Origin: Spirochaetes bacterium RIFOXYC1_FULL_54_7
GTDB taxonomy: Bacteria; Spirochaetota; Spirochaetia; Treponematales; UBA12059
NCBI GenBank assembly: GCA_001830645.1
Contig: MIBM01000176.1
Coordinates: 7,137 to 15,825, forward strand
DNA: 8,689 bases
Direction of reading: 5' to 3'
The stretch's first letter is position 1, and every line of letters starts with the position of its first letter. Both the position numbers and the translations under genes were made by a program. The notes below the pieces were generated by a model. That model was not told where the DNA came from. It saw only the letters and a list, made by a program, of their open reading frames with translations, and did no database searches. Positions 1-7,153 of the stretch are shown in pieces.

Positions 1-40
1 CTCCCCAGACAGCTCCCCTTGGCATGCAGGACAATACATA

Positions 41-79
41 CCGTGCGGGATTGGCACGGCACCAGGAGCCTCAGGCTCC
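41..79 (-). terminator. Two adjacent hairpins at the 3' end of nagB; weak terminator candidate
   Basis: Two short inverted repeats stand back to back at the end of nagB. The first (65-79, GGAGCC-TCA-GGCTCC on the plus strand) is a perfect 6-bp stem whose 3-nt loop is the nagB stop codon. The second (41-59, CCGTGC, 7-nt loop, GCACGG) is a perfect 6-bp stem that can grow by three pairs if G-U is allowed. No run of U follows on the minus strand, so this is not a standard intrinsic terminator. It could be an RNA 3'-end stabiliser or part of a Rho-dependent end. The remaining 40 bases to the window edge show nothing I can name. Confidence 0.3.
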
Positions 80-865
80 CACTGCCTCTATCTCGTTGAA
101 ATACTGCACGGTGCCGGCCTTCAGTTCCATGGTCGATTCTTCGTCGCAGACCAGGATGCTGCTGGGGTGCAGCTGGAGACAGGACAGGGGCCACAGATGG
201 TTTACCCCTTCCTCCACGGCATGGCGCAGGGCCCTGGCTTTGCTCTGGCCACTCACTATGATGAGTACTTCCCTGGCAGCCATGATGGTGCCCACGCCGA
301 CGGTAAGGGCCGTAGAGGGAACCGCCTCGGGATCACCATCAAAGAACCTGGCATTGGCTTGTCTGGTTGATGCGGTAAGGGTCTTTACCCTGGTACGTGA
401 TGCAAGGGAAGAACCGGGCATATTGAAGGCAAGGTGGCCGTCGGATCCTACCCCACCGACAAACAGGTCTACGCCACCGCTGGCTTCTATGGCTGCCTCG
501 TACCTGGCGCATTCGGCTTCAAGATCGGGGGCATTGCCGTTGGGAAGATTGGCCTTGGCAGGATCGATATCCACCAGGGAGAACAACTGCTCGTTCATGA
601 AGGTATGATAGCTGCGGGGGTGGTCGGAGGGGAGTCCGATGTACTCGTCCATATTGAAGGTGACCACCCGGGAGAAGGACAGGCTGCCGGCCTTGTGCAG
701 CTCCACCAGTCTGCGGTACATACCTATGGGACTTGATCCGGTGGGTAAGCCAAGCACGAAATCGCGATCCTTGTCCTCAGCATTGTACTCAGCTATGCTT
801 CGGGCTACATACCTGGCCGCCCAGTCAGAAACCCCTTGGTAATCCTTCAGTACAATCAAACGCAT
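71..865 (-). CDS. nagB: Glucosamine-6-phosphate deaminase homologue NagB, with the relay Glu replaced by Met
   Basis: NagB converts glucosamine-6-phosphate to fructose-6-phosphate and ammonia in the cytoplasm. The protein is 264 aa (E. coli NagB: 266) and aligns with E. coli at a constant offset of +1. Seen motifs: LPTGSSP at 40-46, FNMDEYIGL at 70-78 (Asp73 = E. coli Asp72), [14 protein letters not shown] at 140-153 (Asp142 and His144 = Asp141 and His143), SRTRVK at 156-161 (Arg159, Lys161), and CLQLHP at 229-234. Tyr255 matches E. coli Tyr254, so the allosteric GlcNAc-6-P pocket looks kept. The glutamate equivalent to Glu148 is Met149 (codon 421-419, ATG), which is unusual. The frame stays open upstream to an ATG at 976. 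ATG 865 is preferred because AGGAG stands 8 nt before it and the length then fits the family. It lies 94 bp after nagA. Family membership is clear; deaminase activity is less sure because of Met149. Confidence 0.93.
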   Translation of the reverse strand: MRLIVLKDYQGVSDWAARYVARSIAEYNAEDKDRDFVLGLPTGSSPIGMYRRLVELHKAGSLSFSRVVTFNMDEYIGLPSDHPRSYHTFMNEQLFSLVDIDPAKANLPNGNAPDLEAECARYEAAIEASGGVDLFVGGVGSDGHLAFNMPGSSLASRTRVKTLTASTRQANARFFDGDPEAVPSTALTVGVGTIMAAREVLIIVSGQSKARALRHAVEEGVNHLWPLSCLQLHPSSILVCDEESTMELKAGTVQYFNEIEAVGA

Positions 866-892
866 ATGGATTGCTCCTGTTTCATTGCTTGC

Positions 893-916
893 CCGGTGTC
901 TGTTCCTGACCACCGG
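893..916 (-). repeat. Small inverted repeat between nagA and nagB
   Basis: CCGGTG at 893-898 and CACCGG at 911-916 form a 6-bp stem with a 12-nt loop in the 94-bp nagA-nagB spacer. No U-tract follows. It may fold in the mRNA between the two genes, but a stem this short can arise by chance. Confidence 0.2.
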
Positions 917-959
917 AGTCCGCAAAAGACTGTATCCTGCATCAACGATCAGGGCGCTG

Positions 960-2135
960 TTACCGGGATAGTTCATTTTTCAGAAAGCGTCCGCCGCGCA
1001 TGCTGGCCAATATGCTAAAGTCCTTGTCAAACACCACCAGGTCGGCCTCGTGCCCTGGTACCAGCAGGCCGCGTTTGCCCAGCTGCATGATCTGGGCAGG
1101 GTTGGAGGACGCAAAGCGTACAGCCTGCTCTATGGGTACTCCCCAGCCAACCAGATTCTGCACACCCCGTATCATGGTCAGCGCCGAACCGGCTATCACA
1201 CCATCACTTGTGCGCTGGAAGACGCCGTCCACCAGTTCTACTTCTTCCCTGTTCGCATACAGCACGCAGCCGTATTGCTCAGTGGCCTTCAGCCCATCGG
1301 TGACCAGCACCACCTTGTCCTCAGGTTTGTCACGCATCAGCAGGCGGATCAGGTCGGGATGCACATGCTTGCCATCTGCTATGATCTCGCAGGATAGCTC
1401 GGGATGTATGAGGATGGCACCCACCGCACCGGGGTCGCGGTGGTGAAGGCGGCTCATGGCATTGAAGAAGTGGGTTGCATGCAGGATGCCTGCCTGCATG
1501 CCTTCCAGCATATTCTCGTAGCTGGCATCGGTATGCCCGGCCTGCAGGACAATACCGCGGCTGATGCAGAACAGGGCCAGTTCGCGCATGCCCTTGAGTT
1601 CCGGAGCTACGGTCATGTTGACTATACGGCCTTGGCTCAGCTTGAAGTAGTGCTCCATAAGCTCAAGGCTTACGGCTCTGACAAATTCCGGTCTCTGAAC
1701 ACCCAGGCGAGCGGGTGAAATGAAGGGTCCCTCCAGATGAAGGCCGGCTATGCGGGCACCGGTCTCGCGGCCCATGGCGCCGGTGCAGGCCAGGATCGCG
1801 GCATCCATGTCCTCGTTGGACATGGGATACATCGTAGGGCAGAAGGTGGTTACCCCATACTGCCCCAGACGGTCGGACATGGCCATGACTGCATCAATAG
1901 ATAGATCCTCGGTCCCGAATCCGGCAAATCCGTGTATGTGGGTATCGATGAAGCCCGGGGCCACATAGGCGCCATCCACATCATAGGCTGGCATACCGGG
2001 ATCAAAATGCTTCTGCAGGAAACGCCGTTCCGAAAAGACGTCCGCGATTTTCCCGTCTTCTACCAGAACCGCGCAACGTTCCATCCTTGCATAGCCAGCC
2101 AGAAGCGTGGCATTGTGAATGCAGATGCCAGACAC
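960..2135 (-). CDS. nagA: N-acetylglucosamine-6-phosphate deacetylase NagA
   Basis: This cytoplasmic amidohydrolase removes acetate from N-acetylglucosamine-6-phosphate, giving the substrate of NagB encoded next. The protein is 391 aa, normal for the family. Metal and catalytic residues of the TIM-barrel amidohydrolase fold are present, numbered from the GTG start: DTHIHG (His66, His68), GLHLEGPFI (Glu135), QAGHTDA (His201), THFFNAM (His222) and VTDGLKA (Asp280). The HxH pair is the form I recall for Bacillus-type NagA; E. coli has QxN there, so a two-metal centre is possible. An in-frame ATG exists at 2156, but AGGGAGG stands 5 nt before GTG 2135, so the GTG is the likelier start and the seven extra codons are probably leader. 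About 213 bp separate it from the regulator gene upstream, so it may have its own promoter. Confidence 0.95.
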   Translation of the reverse strand: MSGICIHNATLLAGYARMERCAVLVEDGKIADVFSERRFLQKHFDPGMPAYDVDGAYVAPGFIDTHIHGFAGFGTEDLSIDAVMAMSDRLGQYGVTTFCPTMYPMSNEDMDAAILACTGAMGRETGARIAGLHLEGPFISPARLGVQRPEFVRAVSLELMEHYFKLSQGRIVNMTVAPELKGMRELALFCISRGIVLQAGHTDASYENMLEGMQAGILHATHFFNAMSRLHHRDPGAVGAILIHPELSCEIIADGKHVHPDLIRLLMRDKPEDKVVLVTDGLKATEQYGCVLYANREEVELVDGVFQRTSDGVIAGSALTMIRGVQNLVGWGVPIEQAVRFASSNPAQIMQLGKRGLLVPGHEADLVVFDKDFSILASMRGGRFLKNELSR

Positions 2136-2348
2136 GGTTACCTCCCTGCGGCACATTCCGCTGTTCTACATCAAAGATACACTAAAATGGTCTTGCCAAG
2201 AAGTGCCAAAACACTGGATCAGGGCAAACCGGGTATGGCCAGGCCATGATGGATGTAGCCATGAACAGCATCATGCTATGCAAGGGCTTAAGGGAAGAGA
2301 AGACGCTCAGTATGAACAGGAGCTCAGGTTAGTATTCCGGAAAAACCA
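2136..2348 (-). other. Regulator-nagA intergenic region
   Basis: This is the largest gap inside the minus-strand block. It holds the nagA ribosome binding site (AGGGAGG just upstream of 2135), the weak promoter candidate listed separately, and two small palindromes: ATGGCC-A-GGCCAT near 2235-2247 and AGCAT-C-ATGCT near 2268-2278. No hairpin with a U-tract marks a terminator after the regulator gene. The only start-to-stop frame I translated here is 28 codons without a ribosome binding site, so I call no gene. Confidence 0.5.
2167..2209 (-). promoter_or_regulatory. Possible nagA promoter with a weak operator-like sequence
   Basis: On the minus strand TTGGCA (2209-2204) is followed after 17 bp by TTTAGT (2186-2181), a poor -10. 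Just downstream, at 2182-2167, lies GTGTATCTTTGATGTA. It shares TGTAT and TGATGT with the repeat at the frlB promoter, but with one extra base between them. The placement relative to the -10 resembles that of the frlB operator. Each element is weak, so this is only a candidate. Confidence 0.25.
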
Positions 2349-3110
2349 TCAGGTATCCTGCTGGTAGTGCAATTCCATGTCGGTTTGCTCACCTACCACG
2401 GTCATGGTGTAGATGCATCGATCGGCAAGTACGTAATAATGCGAGTAGTGTATCGGCCTGGCCTGGCGGTCATAGATTACCTTTGTGATGGACAACAAGG
2501 GGTCGCCGGGAACACAGGCCAGAAGCCTGGACTCTTCCGAACCGGCCCGGATGGCACCTATGGTCTTGTCGGCCTTGGCAAACACCATGCCATAATGGTG
2601 CCACATCAGGGCAAAGGTTGAGGTGTTGTCATGCACCAGGTCCGGCAAGCCTGGATACAATGAATGTATGAAATACGCATTGTCCAGCAGATACGGCCTC
2701 CCACCCTCGGACATGACTCTCCTGAGGTACCAGACCTTCTCCCCCTCAGGGATTCCAAGTGTTACGGCAAGATCTGTATCGGCGGCTATGCTTTCCATGG
2801 ATAGGATCTTGCTGGATTTATTCCTTGTACCATCAAAAGACTCACTGAATCCACCAAACGACCGTAGCTTCTGCTCATCAGGCTTGTGATTTACAAAGGT
2901 GCCCCGCCCTTGCTGGGAGGACAGATAGCCTTCATCCACCAGCTCGGAAAGGGCCCTCCGTACGGTAATACGGCTTATTCCATATTTTTCAGCAAGACCC
3001 AGCTCGCCGGGCAGGCGGTCACCATGGTGATAGACTCCGGCTATGATTTCCCCGACCAGAGTCTGTTTGAGTTGCTCGTACAAGGGGCGCGCGCTGGTCT
3101 GGGCTAGCAT
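2349..3110 (-). CDS. frlR: GntR-family (HutC/UTRA) transcriptional repressor, FrlR-like
   Basis: This is a ligand-responsive DNA-binding regulator, probably the local repressor. From ATG 3110 it is 253 aa. Residues 8-73 form a GntR winged helix-turn-helix, with ISRITVRRALSELVDEGYL as recognition region and the QQGRGTFV wing. Residues about 92-238 form a UTRA effector domain, with KTIGAIRA and PGDPLLSITKVIYD typical of it. From memory, the UTRA part resembles E. coli FrlR more than Bacillus NagR/YvoA (shared DKKTI- and PL-I-K-type positions). A NagR role is not excluded, because nagAB follows. The frame also allows TTG starts at 3119 and 3113. The GAGGGAG just after the kinase stop is too close to 3119, so ATG 3110 or TTG 3113 is more likely. 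The gene follows the kinase by 17 bp and is probably co-transcribed with it. The likely target is the inverted repeat at 8144-8177, giving autoregulation (inference). Confidence 0.85.
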   Translation of the reverse strand: MLAQTSARPLYEQLKQTLVGEIIAGVYHHGDRLPGELGLAEKYGISRITVRRALSELVDEGYLSSQQGRGTFVNHKPDEQKLRSFGGFSESFDGTRNKSSKILSMESIAADTDLAVTLGIPEGEKVWYLRRVMSEGGRPYLLDNAYFIHSLYPGLPDLVHDNTSTFALMWHHYGMVFAKADKTIGAIRAGSEESRLLACVPGDPLLSITKVIYDRQARPIHYSHYYVLADRCIYTMTVVGEQTDMELHYQQDT

Positions 3111-3127
3111 CAAGATCAAACTCCCTC

Positions 3128-3952
3128 TCAGGTTTCAAAAGCATGAGGATAACCGAACCCACCATAAAAACCACAGGTAACTGCCGCCCTGTCGGCAGCG
3201 TAATCCAGAGCCGCCGGCATTGAATCGCCATCATAAAACCGGGTCAGGAATCCTGCTATGAAGCTATCACCAGCGCCCATTGTATCAATCACCGATGGAG
3301 CCTGCTTTATGGCTTGGCGGAATCGTTCTCCATTACGGGAGAACAAAGCCCCCCGGCTCCCGAGGGTAATACCTACAATTTCCGTTCCTGCATCATGGCA
3401 GGAACGGATGATAGAGTCCATCCGGGATTCTGTCAACGCAGCACCCGAGAAGAAAGCAAACCGTACATACGGGCTCACTGATGCAATATATCCATCATCG
3501 GAACGGGTCGAAAAATCGTAGGAGAGATCAACACAGCCAGCGAACCGGGATAGTTCCGGCTCTATTCCCGAATAGCAGGAGGTGTGGCACACATCGAAAG
3601 TCGTGATATACTCAAGATCCGCCGTTGTCAGCCGGATCCTGAAAACATGTTGGGCGGTATCCTGAGGGCCTCCAACAAAAACCCGATCTCCATCCGCTGT
3701 CAGGTTAACCCCTGGATGACCGGAGGCAGCGTAGACTTTCCTGGATCGCTTGTAAGAAACGCCTTCTTTGGTCAAGGCCCATTTCAGATGCTCAGCTTCG
3801 GGATCGTTGCCGAACACACCCATATAAGAGACGATCTCTACCCCGTTCCGGCGGCAATTCACTGCAACATTGACCGCGTTACCGCCCGGGTAATACATTT
3901 TCTGGTCAAGATAACAGTCTACAACATTGTCTCCGACCCCGATAATCCTCAT
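3128..3952 (-). CDS. frlD: PfkB-family fructosamine (fructoselysine-type) 6-kinase, FrlD-like
   Basis: This kinase phosphorylates the imported fructosamine on the sugar 6-hydroxyl with ATP, making the substrate of the FrlB deglycase. The protein is 274 aa, close to FrlD (about 260-285) and shorter than ribokinase. Seen: N-terminal GVGDNVVD at 5-12, sugar-binding PGGNAVNVAVN at 22-32, and the PfkB signature DTMGAGDSFIAGF at 223-235 with catalytic base Asp229. The start and signature closely match the E. coli FrlD sequence as I remember it. AAGGAG overlaps the stop of the upstream permease gene, 5 nt before ATG 3952, and the spacer between the genes is 9 bp, so the two are translated in tight coupling. 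Another PfkB sugar substrate is possible on sequence alone, but the adjacent FrlB and the gene order favour fructosamine. Confidence 0.88.
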   Translation of the reverse strand: MRIIGVGDNVVDCYLDQKMYYPGGNAVNVAVNCRRNGVEIVSYMGVFGNDPEAEHLKWALTKEGVSYKRSRKVYAASGHPGVNLTADGDRVFVGGPQDTAQHVFRIRLTTADLEYITTFDVCHTSCYSGIEPELSRFAGCVDLSYDFSTRSDDGYIASVSPYVRFAFFSGAALTESRMDSIIRSCHDAGTEIVGITLGSRGALFSRNGERFRQAIKQAPSVIDTMGAGDSFIAGFLTRFYDGDSMPAALDYAADRAAVTCGFYGGFGYPHAFET

Positions 3953-3961
3953 GCCTGCTCC

Positions 3962-4816
3962 TTATCCTTTGACTGAACCTGCCATCATGCCGCGGATGAA
4001 ATACTTCTGGACCGAAATGAAGAAGATCATTATGGGAATCGCCGAGATTGCCATACCGGCAAGCAGGGGGCCCCAGTCAACCTGCAGGGCATCCCGGAAG
4101 CTCATCAGCCCGGCCGGTATGGTTCGATATTTAGTCGAATCGATGAAAATGATTGCGAACAGGAACTCGTTCCAGGCATAATACGCGGTCAGGATGGCGC
4201 TGGTCAGCAGTATCGGCCTGGACATCGGAAGAAAGATACGCCAGTAGACCTGAAATCCTCCACAGCCATCCAGGGTTGCCGACTCCTCGATTTCCTTCGG
4301 AACACTCAGGAAAAAGCTGCGGATAAGCAGGGTATTCAGTGGCAAACGGAATGCCATGTACGGGATGATCAAAGCCAGATAGGTATTCCGTATGCCTAGC
4401 CTGGTCAGCAGTCCGTACAGGGGAATAAGGCACACCTGCGGATTAAGCATCATCCCACCCATAACCACCACCAGCATGACGTTTATCCAGCGCCCCCGGT
4501 ATCTGGAAAGACCATAGGCACAGAGGGATGATACTATGATTACACCAATGATGGTACTGGTTGTCACCAGCATGCTGTTTACAAAATACTGGGATATGCC
4601 CTTGTTCCAGGCATTGGCATAGTTCTTCCACTGGAGTTTGGTGGGCAAGGCCCAGATGGACAGGCTTATTTCCTCGGTGGTCTTGAGGGAGGACATAAGT
4701 ATCCAGAACAGTGGATAGGCTACCAGGATGAACCCAATGCACAGCATCAGGAAAACCAGATAATGCACAGGGGTAAAGGAATCCCGTCTATAGGTACGGA
4801 TGTTTGCAAAAGTCAT
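3962..4816 (-). CDS. frlM: ABC sugar transporter inner-membrane permease, MalG type (FrlM position)
   Basis: One of two membrane subunits of a carbohydrate ABC importer (CUT1 type). The protein is 284 aa, with an N-terminal transmembrane segment at about 19-41 and several more hydrophobic segments. The EAA loop that docks the ATPase is at about 175-197 (EIEESATLDGCGGFQVYWRI, then FLP). The C-terminus FIRGMMAGSVKG is typical of MalG-type subunits. Its ATG lies 3 bp after the stop of the partner permease, with GGGAGGA placed inside the end of that gene, so translation is coupled. The symbol rests on gene order and neighbours; permease sequence alone does not give the substrate. Confidence 0.85.
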   Translation of the reverse strand: MTFANIRTYRRDSFTPVHYLVFLMLCIGFILVAYPLFWILMSSLKTTEEISLSIWALPTKLQWKNYANAWNKGISQYFVNSMLVTTSTIIGVIIVSSLCAYGLSRYRGRWINVMLVVVMGGMMLNPQVCLIPLYGLLTRLGIRNTYLALIIPYMAFRLPLNTLLIRSFFLSVPKEIEESATLDGCGGFQVYWRIFLPMSRPILLTSAILTAYYAWNEFLFAIIFIDSTKYRTIPAGLMSFRDALQVDWGPLLAGMAISAIPIMIFFISVQKYFIRGMMAGSVKG

Positions 4817-4819
4817 GGC

Positions 4820-5710
4820 TCAATCCTCCCCCGACTTGAAGGCCGTCATCTGGATCACCGCAAAGAAGGCAGAAATGAGGAATATCACCACTGCCAGCGT
4901 AGACGCATAGCCCATCATGTCCTTGAAAAACCCGGACTGATACATGTGTACCCCTATGGTGATGGAACTTGTTCCCGGTCCTCCACCTTTGGTCAGTATG
5001 TACGGTTCATTGAATACCATGAAGGAACCGGTTACCGTAATGACCGAGCTTACAAAGAACATTTCCTTTACCTGTGGCAGGGTTATGACGAAGAACTGGC
5101 GTAGCTTGCCGGCACCGTCTATCTCCGCTGCTTCATACAACTCTTCAGGGATTTTCTGGATGGCTACAATGAAAAGCATCATGATATAGCCGGTGCTATG
5201 CCACTGGGACACAGCAATGGTTGCCCAGATTGCCGTCTTGCCTGAGCCCAGCCATGGTCTGGCCAGAGAACCAAGACCAATCAGCTCCAGGAATTTATTG
5301 AGGAGGCCATCGATCGGGTTATAAACAAAGCCAAACAACAGACATACCACCGATACCGAGATTACAACCGGCAAGAAGAATGTTGTCCGGAACAGAGGGG
5401 CAAATCGCCTGAAAACTCGGTCTTCCAGAATTGCAGCAAGGACAAGGCCGAAACAGACCTGGATGAGCACAGAGACCACAGCATAGCGGATATTGTTACG
5501 CAGAGCGGTAACAACTATCTCATCAGTGAACAAGGTCTTGTAGTTCTCGAATCCGATGAAGATCTTCTCCGGTGAGAACGCCGAAAAGCGGAAGGAACTG
5601 AATATGAAATTCTGCACAAGCGGATAGTAGACAAATAATCCAAGCATGATCATGCATGGCAGAATAAAACCCAGCGGCTGTGCTACCGCCTTCAATTGCC
5701 TCAGCTTCAT
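4820..5710 (-). CDS. frlN: ABC sugar transporter inner-membrane permease, MalF type (FrlN position)
   Basis: The second membrane subunit of the CUT1 importer, 296 aa. Hydrophobic segments include about 12-35, 76-95, 110-130, 162-184, 215-233 and 268-290. The EAA loop is at about 189-212 (EELYEAAEIDGAGKLRQFFV, then ITLP). NEPYILTKGGGPGTSS at 234-249 is the usual MalF/UgpA-type periplasmic motif. GGGAG stands 9 nt before ATG 5710. The gene is separated from the binding-protein gene by 88 bp holding a strong hairpin terminator, so its transcription depends on readthrough. The name is assigned by position in the frl-like cluster. Confidence 0.85.
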   Translation of the reverse strand: MKLRQLKAVAQPLGFILPCMIMLGLFVYYPLVQNFIFSSFRFSAFSPEKIFIGFENYKTLFTDEIVVTALRNNIRYAVVSVLIQVCFGLVLAAILEDRVFRRFAPLFRTTFFLPVVISVSVVCLLFGFVYNPIDGLLNKFLELIGLGSLARPWLGSGKTAIWATIAVSQWHSTGYIMMLFIVAIQKIPEELYEAAEIDGAGKLRQFFVITLPQVKEMFFVSSVITVTGSFMVFNEPYILTKGGGPGTSSITIGVHMYQSGFFKDMMGYASTLAVVIFLISAFFAVIQMTAFKSGED

Positions 5711-5746
5711 GGCGATCCACTCCCTTCATTAAAATCGGGCAGGATT

Positions 5747-5783
5747 AAAAAAACAGGCAGGGAGGCATCCACCTCCCTGCCTG
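5747..5783 (-). terminator. Perfect 12-bp hairpin plus U7 between binding-protein and permease genes (attenuator)
   Basis: On the minus strand CAGGCAGGGAGG (5783-5772), a 6-nt loop and CCTCCCTGCCTG (5765-5754) make a perfect 12-bp GC-rich stem, followed at once by seven T (5753-5747). This is a textbook Rho-independent terminator. On the plus strand no T-run follows, so it acts only on the frl direction. It lies 16 bp after the binding-protein stop codon. Sites like this after ABC binding-protein genes commonly let some polymerases pass, and also protect the upstream mRNA, so that the binding protein outnumbers the permeases (known pattern, inferred here). Confidence 0.92.
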
Positions 5784-5798
5784 GAGAACATTTATGGT

Positions 5799-7097
5799 TT
5801 ATTTTGTAGCTTCGGACTTTACAACTTTAGCTGCAGCCTGGATATCGGCTACCACCTGGTCAACAGTCTTGTCCTTGCTGGCAACGGCCTGCGAACCACG
5901 CATGAAGGCATCGGCAACCTTGATGTTTACAGCATTGTCAAACCAGGGAGCGGAACCGCTGACATTGTTGATCAAGGTTATGGCGTCCATCAGGGCGGGA
6001 TACGAGTTTTCGTTTGTAACCGCCCCGAGGACGGCTACGGGAGCACCAACATCCTTCACGAACTTGTAAGCATTCTCCTTTGACAGCAGGAACTTGAAGA
6101 ATCTCTCTGCTGCTTCGGGGTTTTTACTGGTGTTGGACATCATGAAGCCTTCAGGAGCACCGGTCAGAAGTCCGGGGTCGCCTTGTCCATCAGAAAAAGC
6201 CGGGAAGTTGAAGTATCCGAAATCAGGTTTGGTTGCCGAAGCCTGGATATAGGCAAACTCAGCCAACTGCATGTACATCATGGGCAGCTTTCCTGCTATG
6301 AACTGGTTGCGCACTTCGGTGTGGGTAAGGGAAGTTGCATTGGGCCCCATGTAGTCCACAAGCTTCTGGAAGCGCTCAAGCACCACTTTGTAACCAGGAT
6401 GGGTGAACTCACCTGTAGCCTCGGCATAATCTCTGGCAAGAACTGCAGCCGGCAGATAGCGCTGTAGCATGGTACCTTGGTAGTGTGAAATAGCCCAGGC
6501 ATTGGACAGACCTTCCAGAATCGGCACCGCATGCCCCTTGGTCTTGAGTGTGTCCAGGATAACCAGGAGTTCATCAAAGGTCTTGGGCTCCTTGGTGATT
6601 CCAGCCTGTGTCCACAGGGCCTTGTTGTATACGAGGACCTTGCCATCAATGGTAAGGGGAATACCATAGGTAATTCCACCGAAGGTGAAGGGTCCGATCT
6701 GCGACTTTATGAAAGAATTGGCAAAGGCTTTGTCCTTCTCAAGCATGTCATTGAGCGTCCTCACCTTTCCGGATTTAACCAGATTGAAGGCAAAACTATC
6801 TGACCATGACACGAAGACGTCGGGGACATCGTTGGAGGAAATGAGAACCCTGATCTTCTCCTTGTAGGCATCGTTCTCGACACTGTCCATCTCAATCTTG
6901 ATATCCGGATTCCGGGCCTCGAATTCCGCCACGATCTGGTTGAAGTAGCTGAAACGCGGTTCCATCGGCCAGCGGTGGAAGAAGCGTATCGTCGTCTTGC
7001 CGCTGGCGGCAGCCTGCTGCTCGCTGGATCCTGTCGCCGCAGCGAAGGATACCAGCACGGCCATCATGATGGTGATAGCCACGATCTTCTTGAACAT
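5799..7097 (-). CDS. frlO: Extracellular solute-binding protein of the fructosamine/sugar ABC importer (FrlO position)
   Basis: This family-1 sugar-binding protein captures the substrate outside the inner membrane and delivers it to the two permeases. It is 432 aa. The N-terminus has a signal peptide: MFKK, a hydrophobic core at about 5-18, then SFAAATGSSEQ with likely cleavage near residue 21. There is no lipobox cysteine, so a free periplasmic protein is expected, unlike the lipoprotein form of Gram-positives. The mature part begins KTTIRFFHRW, continues with FEARNPDIKIEM, and contains GITYGIPLTIDGKVLVYNKALW, which are usual for this family. AGGGGG stands 5 nt before ATG 7097. It follows frlB by 56 bp and is followed by a strong attenuating hairpin. 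Substrate specificity is inferred from the neighbours. Confidence 0.88.
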   Translation of the reverse strand: MFKKIVAITIMMAVLVSFAAATGSSEQQAAASGKTTIRFFHRWPMEPRFSYFNQIVAEFEARNPDIKIEMDSVENDAYKEKIRVLISSNDVPDVFVSWSDSFAFNLVKSGKVRTLNDMLEKDKAFANSFIKSQIGPFTFGGITYGIPLTIDGKVLVYNKALWTQAGITKEPKTFDELLVILDTLKTKGHAVPILEGLSNAWAISHYQGTMLQRYLPAAVLARDYAEATGEFTHPGYKVVLERFQKLVDYMGPNATSLTHTEVRNQFIAGKLPMMYMQLAEFAYIQASATKPDFGYFNFPAFSDGQGDPGLLTGAPEGFMMSNTSKNPEAAERFFKFLLSKENAYKFVKDVGAPVAVLGAVTNENSYPALMDAITLINNVSGSAPWFDNAVNIKVADAFMRGSQAVASKDKTVDQVVADIQAAAKVVKSEATK

Positions 7098-7123
7098 AAA
7101 AACCCCCTATGGTCAAATTTTAG

Positions 7124-7147
7124 CTCTGCGCGAGGCGCGGAGCAGAG
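7124..7147 (-). repeat. Imperfect hairpin between frlB and the binding-protein gene
   Basis: On the minus strand CTCTG, CGCG, a CCT loop, CGCG and CAGAG can fold with a 3-nt bulge, in the 56-bp gap between frlB and the next gene. No U-tract follows. It may be an mRNA processing or stability element; alternatively it is a chance GC-rich fold. Confidence 0.3.
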
Positions 7148-7153
7148 AAACTG

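Noticed and set aside
24..608. Plus-strand 194-codon open frame opposite nagB
   Set aside because: It is antisense to a clear NagB and has low-complexity, Ser/Thr/Ala/Pro-rich content typical of a shadow frame.
866..976. A 37-codon N-terminal extension of nagB starting at ATG 976
   Set aside because: It would overlap the end of nagA, has no family counterpart, and ATG 865 has a good AGGAG at proper spacing and gives the usual NagB length.
2136..2156. nagA start at ATG 2156
   Set aside because: The extra seven codons contain the AGGGAGG that serves GTG 2135; such a sequence is better explained as the ribosome binding site than as coding.
5747..5774. A seven-codon frame (MPPCLFF) starting in the loop of the 5747-5783 hairpin, with GGGAGG in the stem before it
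   Set aside because: The start is only 3 nt from GGAGG, the Shine-Dalgarno sequence is locked in the stem, and the stop comes from the U-tract; coincidence of a GC-rich terminator is simpler than a leader peptide.
7124..7147. A terminator between frlB and the binding-protein gene
   Set aside because: The stem has a 3-nt bulge and is not followed by a U-run; kept only as a low-confidence hairpin.
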